Source: Silvibacterium dinghuense (lineage in GTDB: Bacteria > Acidobacteriota > Terriglobia > Terriglobales > Acidobacteriaceae). Taken from it: DNA of 64,000 nt. The position numbers were made by a program, and so were the translations under genes. This document shows positions 51,969 through 61,682 of the stretch, in pieces. The notes beneath the pieces are model-generated. The model was not told where the DNA came from, searched no databases, and worked only from the letters and a program-made list of their open reading frames with translations. Every line of letters begins with the position of its first letter. Positions within the stretch are counted from its first letter, which is position 1. The DNA lies in the NCBI RefSeq assembly GCF_004123295.1, contig NZ_SDMK01000001.1, positions 620,001-684,000 of the forward strand. Direction: 5' to 3'.

Positions 51969-53024
51969 TTACTGCACCTTCCCCTTGGGACGCAGCCGGC
52001 GCAGATCCTGCGCACACGCTACGGCATTCAGCGAACCGAACTTGAGATTATCGAGCGCCGCCCAGATCCAGAACCGCGTCGTGGCCTGATCGCCGCCCTC
52101 AGCCGGACGCACCCGCACCATCACATCGCCCTGCCCCGCGCTGCTCAGATTGCTCGGCGGCTCAGTGTCGCCCAGCACCACATCCATATGCTCGGAGCCC
52201 AGCGCCGCTTCAAGATGCTCGACCGGCACCGCCTGCTCCAGCTCCAGGGCCAGCGAAAAGCTATGTCCGTGGAAGACCGGCGCATGCAGCAGCTGAATGG
52301 CCACCTTCGGCAGAACATGCCCGGCAAGCAGCGCATAGTGACGCCGGATGCGCGCCTCACTCTCACCCAGGTTGATCTTCGCCGCTTCGCCCAGCACCGG
52401 AAGCAGATTGAATGCGGCCTGCGCATCGTAAGACTGCTTAGGCAGGCTTTGGAAGCTCAATAGGCCCACCGTCTGCTGGTGCAGCTCGTCCATGGCCGCG
52501 CGCCCGTATTCGGATGCTGGCTCAAGCACCGTTGCCGAAGCCGACTTCACCGTGGCCACATCCGTAAGCCGTGCAAAGATCAGCGCCAGCGCCACCGCTA
52601 CCGGATGCGCCGGCACAATCGCCGGTGTGGTCAAGTCAGGCTCGCCGGGAAGCGACTCGCTGGCAGCCTCACCCAGCGCCTCGCGCACCCACGGAGAGCG
52701 AACCAGCACACCCGGCTCCTTCTCAAGCACATAGGTCAAATCCAGAATGCTCGCGCCGCTCGTCAGCGCCTGCTTCCAATGGTTGCGTGTCGTCTCTTCC
52801 TCGCCGGCGAAGAAGACGAAGTCCTCACGCGTGAAGGCATCCGGTTCGATCCGCTGGATGAACGTAACCTCATCCCCCACCGACTCCAGCTGTCCCAGCT
52901 GCGCCTCATCATCCATCAGCGAAAACTCTGCGGCGCCGAAAGAAGACTCCGACAGCGCTTCGTTCAATTCCTTGCCGCGCAGCGAGGCGGCTCCAACAAT
53001 TGCAATTCTGTATCTCTCTGTCAT
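51969..53024 (-). CDS. Aspartate-semialdehyde-dehydrogenase-like protein lacking catalytic cysteine
   Basis: 351 residues with the two-domain Asd layout: a Rossmann start (IAIVGAASLRGKEL) and a dimerisation domain (SASATVLEPASEYGRAAMDEL, GHSFSLALEL). The catalytic cysteine, expected in an NCST-like motif near 138-141, is replaced by PAHP, and the only cysteine is near the C-terminus. It therefore cannot be a normal Asd and resembles Usg-type paralogues. It is the last gene of an operon with psd and pssA, overlapping pssA by 4 bp (ATGA), which hints at a structural or lipid-linked role. Confidence 0.82.
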   Translation of the reverse strand: MTERYRIAIVGAASLRGKELNEALSESSFGAAEFSLMDDEAQLGQLESVGDEVTFIQRIEPDAFTREDFVFFAGEEETTRNHWKQALTSGASILDLTYVLEKEPGVLVRSPWVREALGEAASESLPGEPDLTTPAIVPAHPVAVALALIFARLTDVATVKSASATVLEPASEYGRAAMDELHQQTVGLLSFQSLPKQSYDAQAAFNLLPVLGEAAKINLGESEARIRRHYALLAGHVLPKVAIQLLHAPVFHGHSFSLALELEQAVPVEHLEAALGSEHMDVVLGDTEPPSNLSSAGQGDVMVRVRPAEGGDQATTRFWIWAALDNLKFGSLNAVACAQDLRRLRPKGKVQ

Positions 53025-53887
53025 GCGGGGGTTCCCGTGGAAGAGGTAGAGGAGGAGCTCAGCGTCTCCGCTTGCGCGGTCTTCCGGTGACGCTGCCTCG
53101 AATAGGCGATCCGTGCCACGATACCCGAGAACATATAGATCAGGGCCATGATCGGCAACACGATCCGCGAGAAGAAGACGAGCAGGTAGATCACCAGCCC
53201 GATCAGGATGATGAGCTGGAAAGGATGGCGGCTGGAAAGATTAATCTCCTTACCGCTCCAGAAGCGCCAGGTGCTCACCATCAGGAACCCGAGCAGCCCC
53301 ACCAGTGCCAGCCATACCACGGCAATCCACTGATTGAAGACCGGACGCCCTGCGAAGGCATGCACCACCGCAGCCACCACGCCTGCCGCTGCCGGAATCG
53401 GCATGCCAACAAAATACTTCCGTCCCGGCCGTCCCGGATTCTTCGGCACCGGATCGTGACTGATGTTGAAGCGCGCCAGACGGCTCGCCCCACACAGCAG
53501 GAAGACGAAGCAGAGGAAGCCGCCGATCTGAACCAGCTTCTCCCGAAGCGCCGGATCAAGAGCCGCCGGCAGCATGTGAACACCCCAGCTGAAGGCCAGG
53601 ATGCTCGGCGCCACGCCGAAAGTGATCACGTCGGCCAGCGAATCCAGCTCTTTGCCGAAATCGCTGGTCGTATTCGTCATGCGTGCGATGCGCCCATCGA
53701 GCGCGTCGAACGGGATCGCAAAACCGATGGCCAACGCCGCGTAGTCGAAGTGATGCGGCTCACGCACCGAGCCCTGCAGGCTCTGCATGATGGCGTAATA
53801 TCCGGCGGCGATATTGCCCGCCGTAAACATCGACGGCAGGATGTACATCCCGCGGCGGCGACGGCCTGCCTTCGCCACAGGCTTCAA
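53021..53887 (-). CDS. pssA: CDP-diacylglycerol-serine O-phosphatidyltransferase
   Basis: 288 residues with about eight membrane helices. The CDP-alcohol phosphatidyltransferase motif is complete: D64-G65, A68-R69, G78, D82, D86 ([20 protein letters not shown]). It makes phosphatidylserine from CDP-diacylglycerol. It overlaps the upstream psd gene by 4 bp (ATGA) and the downstream Asd-like gene by 4 bp, so all three are coupled. The tail is serine/threonine rich. Confidence 0.94.
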   Translation of the reverse strand: MKPVAKAGRRRRGMYILPSMFTAGNIAAGYYAIMQSLQGSVREPHHFDYAALAIGFAIPFDALDGRIARMTNTTSDFGKELDSLADVITFGVAPSILAFSWGVHMLPAALDPALREKLVQIGGFLCFVFLLCGASRLARFNISHDPVPKNPGRPGRKYFVGMPIPAAAGVVAAVVHAFAGRPVFNQWIAVVWLALVGLLGFLMVSTWRFWSGKEINLSSRHPFQLIILIGLVIYLLVFFSRIVLPIMALIYMFSGIVARIAYSRQRHRKTAQAETLSSSSTSSTGTPA

Positions 53888-54552
53888 GCCAGCGACTCCA
53901 CCAGCTGCTCGTCCTGCTCGGCCTTGGGATTGCGCTGTGGCATCCGCGCCAGCACGGTCGAACCGCCACTCACGTGGTCCCCTACCTTGACCAGGATCTC
54001 GGCATTGCCGGGCAGGATGACATCCACGCGCGAACCGAACTTGATCAGCCCCACGCGCTCGCCGCGCTTTAACCGCGCTCCCACCGCCGGATGGAAGACA
54101 ATCCGTCGCGCCAGCAGGCCGGCAATCTGCTTGAAGGCCACGGTGTAGCCCTCATCCGCGCGCACCACGGCCATGTTCTGCTCGTTCTTCTCCGCGGATT
54201 CCGGGTTCATCGCGTTCAGATACAGACCCTTTTGATAACGAACGTCTTCCAGCACTCCGGTCACCGGCGAGCGATTCACGTGCACATTAAACACGTTCAG
54301 GAAGATGCTCATCTTCAGCGACTCGCCTTCCGGCGTAGTCACGCGCAGTACCGAGGTTACCTTGCCGTCCGCCGGTGAAACCACCAGTCCCGGTTCCTGC
54401 GGAATCGTCCGCTCCGGATCGCGGAAGAACCAGAGAAAGAAAAAGGCAAGCAGCACCGGAACTACCGGCAACAGCAGACTGTGCGTCAGCACATAAAGCA
54501 GCACGGCCACCGCAAACAGCGCGATTCCGTAAAAATATCCGTCACGAACCAT
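53884..54552 (-). CDS. psd: Phosphatidylserine decarboxylase proenzyme (short type)
   Basis: 222 residues, the short PSD-A class. Two N-terminal membrane helices (about 7-42) precede the catalytic domain with [12 protein letters not shown] and [14 protein letters not shown]. Self-cleavage at G173-S174 in the FGSRVDV motif would create the pyruvoyl group. With pssA it makes phosphatidylethanolamine. It is the first gene of the operon. Confidence 0.94.
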   Translation of the reverse strand: MVRDGYFYGIALFAVAVLLYVLTHSLLLPVVPVLLAFFFLWFFRDPERTIPQEPGLVVSPADGKVTSVLRVTTPEGESLKMSIFLNVFNVHVNRSPVTGVLEDVRYQKGLYLNAMNPESAEKNEQNMAVVRADEGYTVAFKQIAGLLARRIVFHPAVGARLKRGERVGLIKFGSRVDVILPGNAEILVKVGDHVSGGSTVLARMPQRNPKAEQDEQLVESLA

Positions 54553-54801
54553 GGGTTGTCAGAAAAAAGGCGCAGAACCTCCCGTTCATTATAGGTTCAT
54601 CGCCTCTTCAGTGCCGGAGTTCCCACCTGTAGCTACCAGGCAGGGTTCTTCGTGAAGACACAAAACACCCGCTCGCCTCAGCAGGCAAAGAGGACTGTCC
54701 AGCCCGAACCTGCACAATCAGGTGCTTACAGGCACAGAAAATCTTCTCTGCCTGCCTCTGCAGACAGGACAGCGGATCTGCGGTCTTTCGATCCAGCAGA
54801 T
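54553..54801. other. Intergenic region upstream of psd operon
   Basis: About 250 bp between psd and the DUF465 gene. It should carry the psd promoter and the end of the DUF465 transcript. GATCTGC/GCAGATC arms (about 54775-54803) may form a weak hairpin. No gene is seen. Confidence 0.4.
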
Positions 54802-55020
54802 CTAGACAGCGTAGGCGTGGGAGTGACCGTTTCGTCGGGCAGTCAGGGCGTCTTTGGCTCGCAGTTTGAGCTTCTTCAGGCGAGTTTCCTCAAGTTGCTC
54901 TTCTTCGGAAAGGTAGGACTTCTGGGTGAGTGCTTCAAGCTGCTCGGAGTAGTGACGATGTTCCTGCTCGAGTTTCAGGATCTCCTCACTCTCCGGCAAG
55001 CGATTCGCTTCCAGCTCCAT
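54802..55020 (-). CDS. DUF465 (YdcH-like) small coiled-coil protein
   Basis: 72 residues, almost entirely helical and charged: LEQEHRHYSEQLEALTQKSYLSEEEQLEETRLKKLKLRAKDAL is spread over 17-60, the usual YdcH pattern of H...L......L...L..LKK.KL..KD. The ATG has an AAGGAGG site eight bases upstream. Function is unknown. It lies between the psd operon and rimI on the same strand, with its own ribosome site. Confidence 0.85.
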   Translation of the reverse strand: MELEANRLPESEEILKLEQEHRHYSEQLEALTQKSYLSEEEQLEETRLKKLKLRAKDALTARRNGHSHAYAV

Positions 55021-55082
55021 GGAAGATACCTCCTTCTCTTTCAGACGTACAACCTAGCACTGAGGAGGTCTGTCGGCAACGG

Positions 55083-55574
55083 TTAATCCGGAGTTTTTTC
55101 GCTCTTGTCCGAGACATGAGCAAGATTTCTGCCCATCAGTAATGCATCCTCTTCCGGATCGCGATAGTACGCCCGCCGCACGCCCTCATCCGCCAGCCCA
55201 GCCCGCCGGTATAGCCCGATGGCTGCCGCATTCCCCGCCCGCACTTCGAGCTCCAGCCGCACTGCGCCACGCGCCCGCGCCGCCTCCAGCACCGCCTCGA
55301 AGAGCGCCGCCCCCAGCCCCTGCCGCCGATGCTTTTCTGCCACAGCAATCGCTTCCAGCTCCACCGTATCCAGGGTTACGGACGCCACGGCAAACCCGGC
55401 CAGTGCATGCGCGACAAAAGCTCCCAGGACAATCGTTTCCGAGCGCTCCAGCACCCTGTGCCACACCGGCACACTCCAGTGCGGAGCCTCCGGCGCCTCC
55501 GCGGCAAGCGCCATCGCCGCCCTCAAGTCTTCTATCCGTAAGGCACGCAGCGTCATTGTTATCCGTTCGCTCAT
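55083..55574 (-). CDS. rimI: Ribosomal-protein-S18-alanine N-acetyltransferase
   Basis: About 163 residues, a GNAT acetyltransferase. The acetyl-CoA loop is RRQGLGAAL (about 97-105), followed by LEVRAGNAAAIGLYRRAGL, the RimI-typical C-terminal motif with Y/RR ending. RimI acetylates ribosomal protein S18. The frame opens far upstream inside tsaB; the ATG at 55574 lies 11 bp after the tsaB stop, and an ATG at 55556 is the alternative. The tsaB-rimI order is common in bacteria. Confidence 0.9.
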   Translation of the reverse strand: MSERITMTLRALRIEDLRAAMALAAEAPEAPHWSVPVWHRVLERSETIVLGAFVAHALAGFAVASVTLDTVELEAIAVAEKHRRQGLGAALFEAVLEAARARGAVRLELEVRAGNAAAIGLYRRAGLADEGVRRAYYRDPEEDALLMGRNLAHVSDKSEKTPD

Positions 55575-55584
55575 GCGCAGGCAA

Positions 55585-56244
55585 TCAGGCTCCGGCCGGA
55601 GGATGCTCCAACCCTGCCCGCACCGGCTTTCCGAACAGCTCGGCATCCGACCGCCGCACGTAGTTCGCGTCGAGCGAGGCCACGTCCTCATAATCGTCCG
55701 CCTGCAAGCGGGCGAGCGATGCCTCGATCGCATCCCATGCCGTCGGAGCCGTTACCCGCACCGCTCCCGGCAGCTCAGCCAGCGCATCCTCGCAGACCGC
55801 AACCTGCCCGGCAGCCGGGGCATCGCTCACCGCCAGCAGGCGTTCAGCCTCCTCCTGCCTGCCAGGGCCAGAAAAATCACCCCAATACATCTCCCGCCGT
55901 CCCGCATCGAGCGCGGCTGCCGCCGTCCCACCTTTTCGCGCCAGCAATGCCAGCCGCGATAACGCCACCACCGGCACATCCAACGCCTCAGCCAGCCCCT
56001 TCGCCGTACTCAGCCCAATGCGCTCCCCGGTAAAGCTCCCTGGCCCGCGCACCACCACAATCGCCTGCACATCCCCCACAACGGCGCCCTGCTCAGCCAG
56101 CAACTCCCGCACCACCGGGATCAGATCAGAGGCAAACGTCTTCCCCGCCAGTTCACGCATTTGCAGCAGCCGCGCTTCGCCCCCCTCCCAGGCAGCCAAC
56201 GCTACCGACCCCACGCCACCGCAGCTGTCAATCCCCAACAGCAT
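55585..56244 (-). CDS. tsaB: tRNA threonylcarbamoyladenosine biosynthesis protein TsaB
   Basis: About 219 residues. The ASKHA-type start (MLLGIDSCGGVGSVAL) and the IVVVRGPGSFTGERIGLSTAKGLAEAL motif identify TsaB, the non-catalytic partner of TsaD in making the t6A base of tRNA. The ATG at 56244 has an AGGAGGAG site seven bases upstream and overlaps the mce gene end by 17 bp. The upstream extension to 56421 is shadow. TsaB usually begins MxILxIDTS; here the threonine is cysteine (DSC). Confidence 0.9.
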   Translation of the reverse strand: MLLGIDSCGGVGSVALAAWEGGEARLLQMRELAGKTFASDLIPVVRELLAEQGAVVGDVQAIVVVRGPGSFTGERIGLSTAKGLAEALDVPVVALSRLALLARKGGTAAAALDAGRREMYWGDFSGPGRQEEAERLLAVSDAPAAGQVAVCEDALAELPGAVRVTAPTAWDAIEASLARLQADDYEDVASLDANYVRRSDAELFGKPVRAGLEHPPAGA

Positions 56245-56692
56245 GAACCGTCTCCTCCTTCCACTTCCCATTCTGTTTTGAATCCTGGCAGATTTCGAGC
56301 AGCACACCGCCCGCGCTCTCCGGATGCACGAAGAAATACAGGTGACCGCCCGCGCCACGCTGCACACGGTCCGAGACCAGCCTTGCGCCGCGTGTTTTGA
56401 GCGCGGCCAGCGCTGCCTCAATGTCCTCTACCTGCAGCGCCACATGATGCAAACCTTCACCGCGCTTTTTCAGGAATCGTCCAACTGGCGAATCTTCTTC
56501 GGTCGGCTCCAGCAGCTCGATCCGCCCCGTCGCGGTCGGAATCATCGCCACCCGCACCCGCTCCTGCGCCACCGTCTCCTCGTGCTCCACACGCAGCCCG
56601 AGCGACTCATAGAGCCCACAGGCAGCTTCGAGACTGATTACCGCAATGCCCAGGTGATCGATGCGTGTTTCCAGGCTCTGCAATCCACTCAT
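56228..56692 (-). CDS. mce: Methylmalonyl-CoA epimerase
   Basis: About 154 residues, a vicinal-oxygen-chelate protein. Metal ligands are visible as H in IDHLGIAV, H in LHHVALQV and E in LLEICQDS; GGHLYFFVHPESAGG is family typical. It epimerises (2R)/(2S)-methylmalonyl-CoA. ATG 56692 has a GGAGGAG site; a frame extension to 56734 would overlap the meaB stop. The adjacent meaB supports the methylmalonyl pathway, though the mutase itself is not in the window. Confidence 0.92.
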   Translation of the reverse strand: MSGLQSLETRIDHLGIAVISLEAACGLYESLGLRVEHEETVAQERVRVAMIPTATGRIELLEPTEEDSPVGRFLKKRGEGLHHVALQVEDIEAALAALKTRGARLVSDRVQRGAGGHLYFFVHPESAGGVLLEICQDSKQNGKWKEETVHAVGD

Positions 56693-56730
56693 CACTCCTC
56701 CATTCTCGCAGGTTGGCGCAAAGCGGATCA

Positions 56731-57735
56731 TCACCCGACGTCAGGGCCAAGCGCCCGCCGCACCAGCTCCTCCGTCAATCGATACGGATCTTCCGCGCCT
56801 GCCGCAATCCTCTCCGCATGGCGGGCCAGTGCCGCGTCATCGAGCCCCTGCGACGCCAGCCGCGCACGCAACGCTGCGAGCAGCATCCCTTCAAATCGCA
56901 AACGCCAGAAGGCGGCGCGACGTTCCGCAATCCGCCCACGTTGCATGGTCTGATTCCGCAGACTCTCGATCGCAGCTCGCAGTTCCGTTACACCAGTGCC
57001 CTCCGTCGCTACCGTCCGCAATATCGGGACAGCAATGTGCCTGCTGCCTGGCAACGATTGCACGCTGCGAATCTCCCCTTCGAGCCGGTCTGCGCCCTCG
57101 TGGTCCGCTTTGTTAATCACGAATAGGTCGGCAATCTCCATAAGCCCGGCCTTCAGGCTCTGCACGTCATCGCCCATCCCCGGCACCAGCACCACCACGG
57201 TCACATCCGCCAGCCGCGCAACATCGACCTCGTCCTGCCCCACACCGACAGTCTCGATCAGTACCACCTCCCGGCCACCGGCCTCCATCAGCAGTGCCGC
57301 ATCCGCAGCAGCGCGTGCCAGTCCCCCAAGCGCGCCACGCGTCGCCATGCTGCGAAAGAAGATGCCACCGGCCAGCGCTGTTTCAGAAGTCGAACCCGCT
57401 CCTGACATGCGTATCCGGTCGCCCAGCACCGCACCGCCCGTGAAAGGACTGGTGGGATCGACCGCCAGCACCCCCACCCGCGCACCGGCCTCACGCCACG
57501 CCCGCGCCAGCCCATCGACCAGCGTGCTCTTTCCCGCGCCTGGAGCACCCGTAATCCCCACACGAAGACTCTGACGGCCAGAAGCAGAACTGGAGGCAAA
57601 ACAGGCGGAGAGCAGCATCCGCGCTCCCGCCGCATCATTCTCGACCAGCGAAATCGCGCGCGCCAGCGCGCGCGTATCCCCTTCCAGAACCCGCTCCGCC
57701 AGCCTCCGAGCTGCCTGTTCCTCGTCGTCTCTCAT
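56731..57735 (-). CDS. meaB: Methylmalonyl-CoA mutase-associated GTPase MeaB
   Basis: 334 residues, a G3E-family P-loop GTPase. Walker A is GAPGAGKST (about 63-71), followed by VLAVDPTSPFTGGAVLGDRIRM, IETVGVGQDE and the NKAD specificity motif (VINKADHEG). It loads and protects the adenosylcobalamin of methylmalonyl-CoA mutase. It lies 32 bp after the orphan permease and is followed closely by mce. The ribosome site is weak. Confidence 0.93.
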   Translation of the reverse strand: MRDDEEQAARRLAERVLEGDTRALARAISLVENDAAGARMLLSACFASSSASGRQSLRVGITGAPGAGKSTLVDGLARAWREAGARVGVLAVDPTSPFTGGAVLGDRIRMSGAGSTSETALAGGIFFRSMATRGALGGLARAAADAALLMEAGGREVVLIETVGVGQDEVDVARLADVTVVVLVPGMGDDVQSLKAGLMEIADLFVINKADHEGADRLEGEIRSVQSLPGSRHIAVPILRTVATEGTGVTELRAAIESLRNQTMQRGRIAERRAAFWRLRFEGMLLAALRARLASQGLDDAALARHAERIAAGAEDPYRLTEELVRRALGPDVG

Positions 57736-57766
57736 CCGCCGACGATCATACCGCTGCGGGGCCGCC

Positions 57767-60238
57767 TCACTCGACGCGCAGTGCCTCCATCGGGTCCAGA
57801 GACGCCGCCCGGCGCGCCGGAACCAGAGCCGCGAGGACTGCCACCAGCACGGTCAGGCACAGCGCCACGCTGAGGCTGAAAGGATCGAGCGGGTCCAGCT
57901 GATAAAGCTGCGAGCGCAACAGATGCGCAATCATCACGCACAGTGGAGCTCCCAATAGAAGCCCTCCACCCGCCATGCGCAAACTCTCACCCAGCACCAT
58001 CACCACGATGCGGCCTCGCTCCGCGCCGAGCGCCATGCGCACGCCGATCTCCGCACGCCGCCGCTGCACGCGATAGGCCAGCGTGCCATAGAGCCCCGTC
58101 GCCACTAACACCGCCGCCAGCAGGCCAAAACCCACAGCCAGTCGTGAAAAGAGCCGCGGCACAAGATACGACTCGGCAAACTGCGTCTCCTCCGTCATCG
58201 GCTTCTGCAGCGGTATCGAAGGATCGATCTCCCGCACTGCCCGGCTGACATCCGGCAGCAACGCCATGGGGTTGCCACCGGCGCGCACCGCCACCGTCAC
58301 CTGCCCCATCATCCCGCGCTGCGCCAGGGAGTAGTACACGGTGGGCCGCGTATTCTCTGTGACGTTCTTGTACTTACTGTCCTTCACTACGCCAACGATG
58401 AGGTAGCCCGGATCCTGATCGATCCGATGCCCGAGTGCGCCATTTTTCAGATAGCGCTGTGCAAACTCTTCGTTGACCACGGCCACCAGCGGCGCGCCGT
58501 CACGGTCGCCTTCCTCGATGCTGCGTCCTTGCAAGAGACCGATGCCCATCGTGCTGAAATAGCCCGGGCCTACGTCGTTCGCGGAAATACCCGCCTTCGC
58601 GCCTGAAGCCTCATGCAGCAGCACCCCATCCAGATGGATACCACCGCTCATCAGCCACGACGATCCAGGACGAAAGCGCACCAGCGAGGCGGACTCTACA
58701 CCCGGCACCCCCTCCAGCCGCTGCATGAGCCGCGTATAGAAACCCAGGGCCTGTGTATCCGTCGTCACCTGCTGCGGCGTCACATCGAAGACCAGCACCC
58801 GCTGCGCATCCATGCCCAGGTCCCGCTCTTCAAAGTGCAGCAGGCTGCGCACCGCCAGCGCCGATGCCGTCAGCAGCGTAAAGCACAGCGCAACCTGCAC
58901 CGCCATCGCCGCGTTGCCGGCAAAGGTCTGCGCGCGGCTCACGCCGCTCATCTGCCGTCCGGCCTTCAACTCGTCGTCGAGGTCCAGCCGCAGCATGCCG
59001 CGCAGCGGCACCAGTCCAAAGACCAGCGCTGTTACGGTGGCCACAAGCAGCGTCACACCCAGCACGGCGCTATCCGGTGCGAGCCCGGTCTCAATGTGTG
59101 CCCATACCGCCAGAGCGTGCGTGACCATCATGGCCAGAGCCCACCCCAGCAGCGACCCGGCTCCTACCAGCAGCACGCTTTCGATCAGAAATTGTCGCAG
59201 TAACTGTTGCGAATTCGCGCCCAGCGCCAGCCGCACCGCAAACTCGCGCCTCCGGGCGTGATTGCGGGCTGTAATCAGCAGCGCCACATTCGTGCATGCG
59301 ATCAGCAGCACCAGCGCGACCAGCGTCATCATAATCCGCAGCGCCGGCCCATACCGGCCCTCCGCGCCCAGTACGCCGCGCACTGCAGTAAAACCAAGCG
59401 TGGCTGGCCACTTCGCGCGATCCAGCTTACCTGCGCTCTCTTCCGATGCCTGCCAGAAGCTCGCTTGCAGCGCATGAACAGCCGCAACCGGCGTCATGCC
59501 CGCACGCAAACGCGCCACCATCGGCACCGCCCACCACTTCGGCGAACCATAGAGCGACTCCTTCGTGTCACCCCACGCCGCCAGTTCTGGCCTCGTCTGC
59601 AGAGGAATCCAGAAATCCACGCCGCCCAGATAGCTCACACCATGAAACGCAGGCGCGGTTACGCCTACGACAGTCAGCGGCACGCCTTTGACAAACAGCG
59701 TTCTACCGATCACGTCCGGTGCACCGCCAAAGGCTTCCTGCCAGAAGCGGTCGCTGATCACGGCGACCTGCGCGTGCGTGCGCTCCTCGTCGTCCGTCAA
59801 TCCGCGGCCCGACTCCATCGGAGCGCCCAGGCCGGAAAAATAATTGCCGCTCACCTCTTCGCCCGCGCGCTCATCAGGCGTATCGCCCACGCGCACCGCC
59901 ACCTTACCTCCACCCAGTGGCACATGCGCAATCAGTGCATCGAAGACGTCGGTCCGCTCGCGAAGACGCTCAAAGACCGGGAAAGCAAACGAGGTATTGC
60001 CAAAGCCGGTGCCCGAGGTATTCGGAGGCTGCGTCCCGCCGTGCTCCAGCGTGACGGTATACACGTGACCCGCATCGCGCACCGGCAGCATGCGCAGCAA
60101 CAGCGCATCGAGCGTGCTGAAGATCGCCGTGTTCGCTCCGATGCCCAGACCCAGCGTGATAACCGCCGCAAGAGCAAAGAGAGGCGCGCGGCCCAGTTGA
60201 CGCAATACGATCCGAAGATCCCGGAGAAACCCGCTCAT
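57767..60238 (-). CDS. Orphan MacB/FtsX-type ABC permease (acidobacterial duplicated class)
   Basis: About 823 residues: a MacB-type periplasmic domain (about 20-250), a first FtsX permease block (about 290-410), a second periplasmic domain and a second FtsX block (about 690-820) ending RRAASLDPMEALRVE. It is a tandem duplication in one chain with no ATPase gene beside it, the layout of the acidobacterial duplicated orphan permease family. Its role is unknown; relatives of MacB move lipids or peptides mechanically. ATG 60238 has a GGGAG site. It is embedded between acyl-CoA dehydrogenase and meaB, probably by chance of operon growth. Confidence 0.9.
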   Translation of the reverse strand: MSGFLRDLRIVLRQLGRAPLFALAAVITLGLGIGANTAIFSTLDALLLRMLPVRDAGHVYTVTLEHGGTQPPNTSGTGFGNTSFAFPVFERLRERTDVFDALIAHVPLGGGKVAVRVGDTPDERAGEEVSGNYFSGLGAPMESGRGLTDDEERTHAQVAVISDRFWQEAFGGAPDVIGRTLFVKGVPLTVVGVTAPAFHGVSYLGGVDFWIPLQTRPELAAWGDTKESLYGSPKWWAVPMVARLRAGMTPVAAVHALQASFWQASEESAGKLDRAKWPATLGFTAVRGVLGAEGRYGPALRIMMTLVALVLLIACTNVALLITARNHARRREFAVRLALGANSQQLLRQFLIESVLLVGAGSLLGWALAMMVTHALAVWAHIETGLAPDSAVLGVTLLVATVTALVFGLVPLRGMLRLDLDDELKAGRQMSGVSRAQTFAGNAAMAVQVALCFTLLTASALAVRSLLHFEERDLGMDAQRVLVFDVTPQQVTTDTQALGFYTRLMQRLEGVPGVESASLVRFRPGSSWLMSGGIHLDGVLLHEASGAKAGISANDVGPGYFSTMGIGLLQGRSIEEGDRDGAPLVAVVNEEFAQRYLKNGALGHRIDQDPGYLIVGVVKDSKYKNVTENTRPTVYYSLAQRGMMGQVTVAVRAGGNPMALLPDVSRAVREIDPSIPLQKPMTEETQFAESYLVPRLFSRLAVGFGLLAAVLVATGLYGTLAYRVQRRRAEIGVRMALGAERGRIVVMVLGESLRMAGGGLLLGAPLCVMIAHLLRSQLYQLDPLDPFSLSVALCLTVLVAVLAALVPARRAASLDPMEALRVE

Positions 60239-60304
60239 CGCAGCTCCCATGCCACAAGAGTCACCGCCGATTCATCTCTCAGACGCGCCGCAATGCGAGA
60301 GCGC

Positions 60305-61501
60305 TCACCCGCGCGAAGGTGACACCTTCAATATCTCCCGCGCAATCACCATGCGCTGGATTTCGCTGGTCCCTTCGCCGATAGTGCAGAGCTTCACATC
60401 GCGATAAAACTTCTCGGCCGGGAAATCCTTGAGGAAGCCGTAACCGCCGTGCAACTGCACTGCCTCGTCGCAGATGCGCACCGCAACCTCGCTCGCGTAC
60501 AGCTTCGCCATGCTCGACTCTCGGGTTACCTTCCTGCCCGCATCCTTCAGCACTCCGGCCCTCTGAGTCAGCAGCCGCGCCGCGTCAAGCTCCGTCGCCA
60601 TATCCGCCAGCTTCCACTGGATGCCCTGAAACTCCGCGATCGCCTTGCCGAACTGCCGCCGCTCCTTCACATAGTGCAGCGAGGCATCGAGGGCACCGCG
60701 CGCGATCCCTAAGGACAGCGCCGCAATCGAGATTCTCCCACCGTCGAGAATACGCATCGCGTCGATGAAACCCTCACCCAGCTTGCCGACCAGGTTCTCC
60801 TCCGGCACCACGCAGTCCTCGAAGATCAGTTCCGAAGTGTCACTCGCCCGCAGACCGAGCTTGTTCTCCTTCTTCCCGGCACGAAAGCCCGGTGTACCCC
60901 GCTCGACCACGAAGGCCGAGAGCCCATGCGTGCCCTTCTCGCGATCCGTCACCGCGATCACCACCACCACGTCCGCATGGCCGCCGTTGGTGATGAAGGT
61001 CTTCGTGCCATTCAGCCGCCAGCCGCCGTCCACCTTCGTCGCCGTCGTCCGCGCAGCCGAGGCGTCGGAGCCCGAGCCCGGCTCGGTCAGCGCCCAGGAG
61101 CCCAGCCACTCGCCGCTGGCCAGCTTCGGAATGTACTTCCGCCTCTGCTCTTCATTCCCGGCAAGGAAAATATGGTTCGAACACAGCGAGGTATGAGCTG
61201 CGACGATGATCCCGATCGAACCGTCTACCGCCGACAGTTCCTCGATCGCCAGCACATACTCCACGTACCCGAGGCCGCTGCCTCCGTATTCCGCCGGAAA
61301 AATGATTCCGAGCAGCCCCATCTCGCCCAGTTGCCGCACTACATCCGTTGGGAACTCGCTTGCCTCGTCCCACCGGGCAACATTCGGCGCAATCTCCTTC
61401 GCAGCGAACTTGCGAATCGCCTCCCGCAGCTGCTCCTGCTCCTCCGTCAGCGTGAACGGATAGGTGTTCACCTCTGTCTGCGCTTCTGCTATCGACCCCA
61501 T
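60305..61501 (-). CDS. Acyl-CoA dehydrogenase (short-chain type)
   Basis: 398 residues, full length. FAD and substrate motifs are present: [19 protein letters not shown] (137-155), [11 protein letters not shown] (350-360) and [10 protein letters not shown] with the catalytic base E376, aligned as in short- and branched-chain enzymes. It catalyses the first step of beta-oxidation or branched amino-acid breakdown, which fits nearby meaB and mce (propionyl/methylmalonyl route). ATG 61501 has a GGAGG site and lies divergent from the GH43 gene. Confidence 0.93.
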   Translation of the reverse strand: MGSIAEAQTEVNTYPFTLTEEQEQLREAIRKFAAKEIAPNVARWDEASEFPTDVVRQLGEMGLLGIIFPAEYGGSGLGYVEYVLAIEELSAVDGSIGIIVAAHTSLCSNHIFLAGNEEQRRKYIPKLASGEWLGSWALTEPGSGSDASAARTTATKVDGGWRLNGTKTFITNGGHADVVVVIAVTDREKGTHGLSAFVVERGTPGFRAGKKENKLGLRASDTSELIFEDCVVPEENLVGKLGEGFIDAMRILDGGRISIAALSLGIARGALDASLHYVKERRQFGKAIAEFQGIQWKLADMATELDAARLLTQRAGVLKDAGRKVTRESSMAKLYASEVAVRICDEAVQLHGGYGFLKDFPAEKFYRDVKLCTIGEGTSEIQRMVIAREILKVSPSRG

Positions 61502-61682
61502 GCATCCTCCATTCGAGAAAACGGACGATCCTACCAGCTTCACGCCTCGGCTGGCGAGCGCACCCCGCATTCAGAAACAGCATCCGTTCCCAGGAAAGGC
61601 ACACGCACAGCCATATCTCCTACAATGGAGCCAATCCCGGGGATGGTATCGTTTCCCTAAATCTCCACTGGCAGGAACTTCC

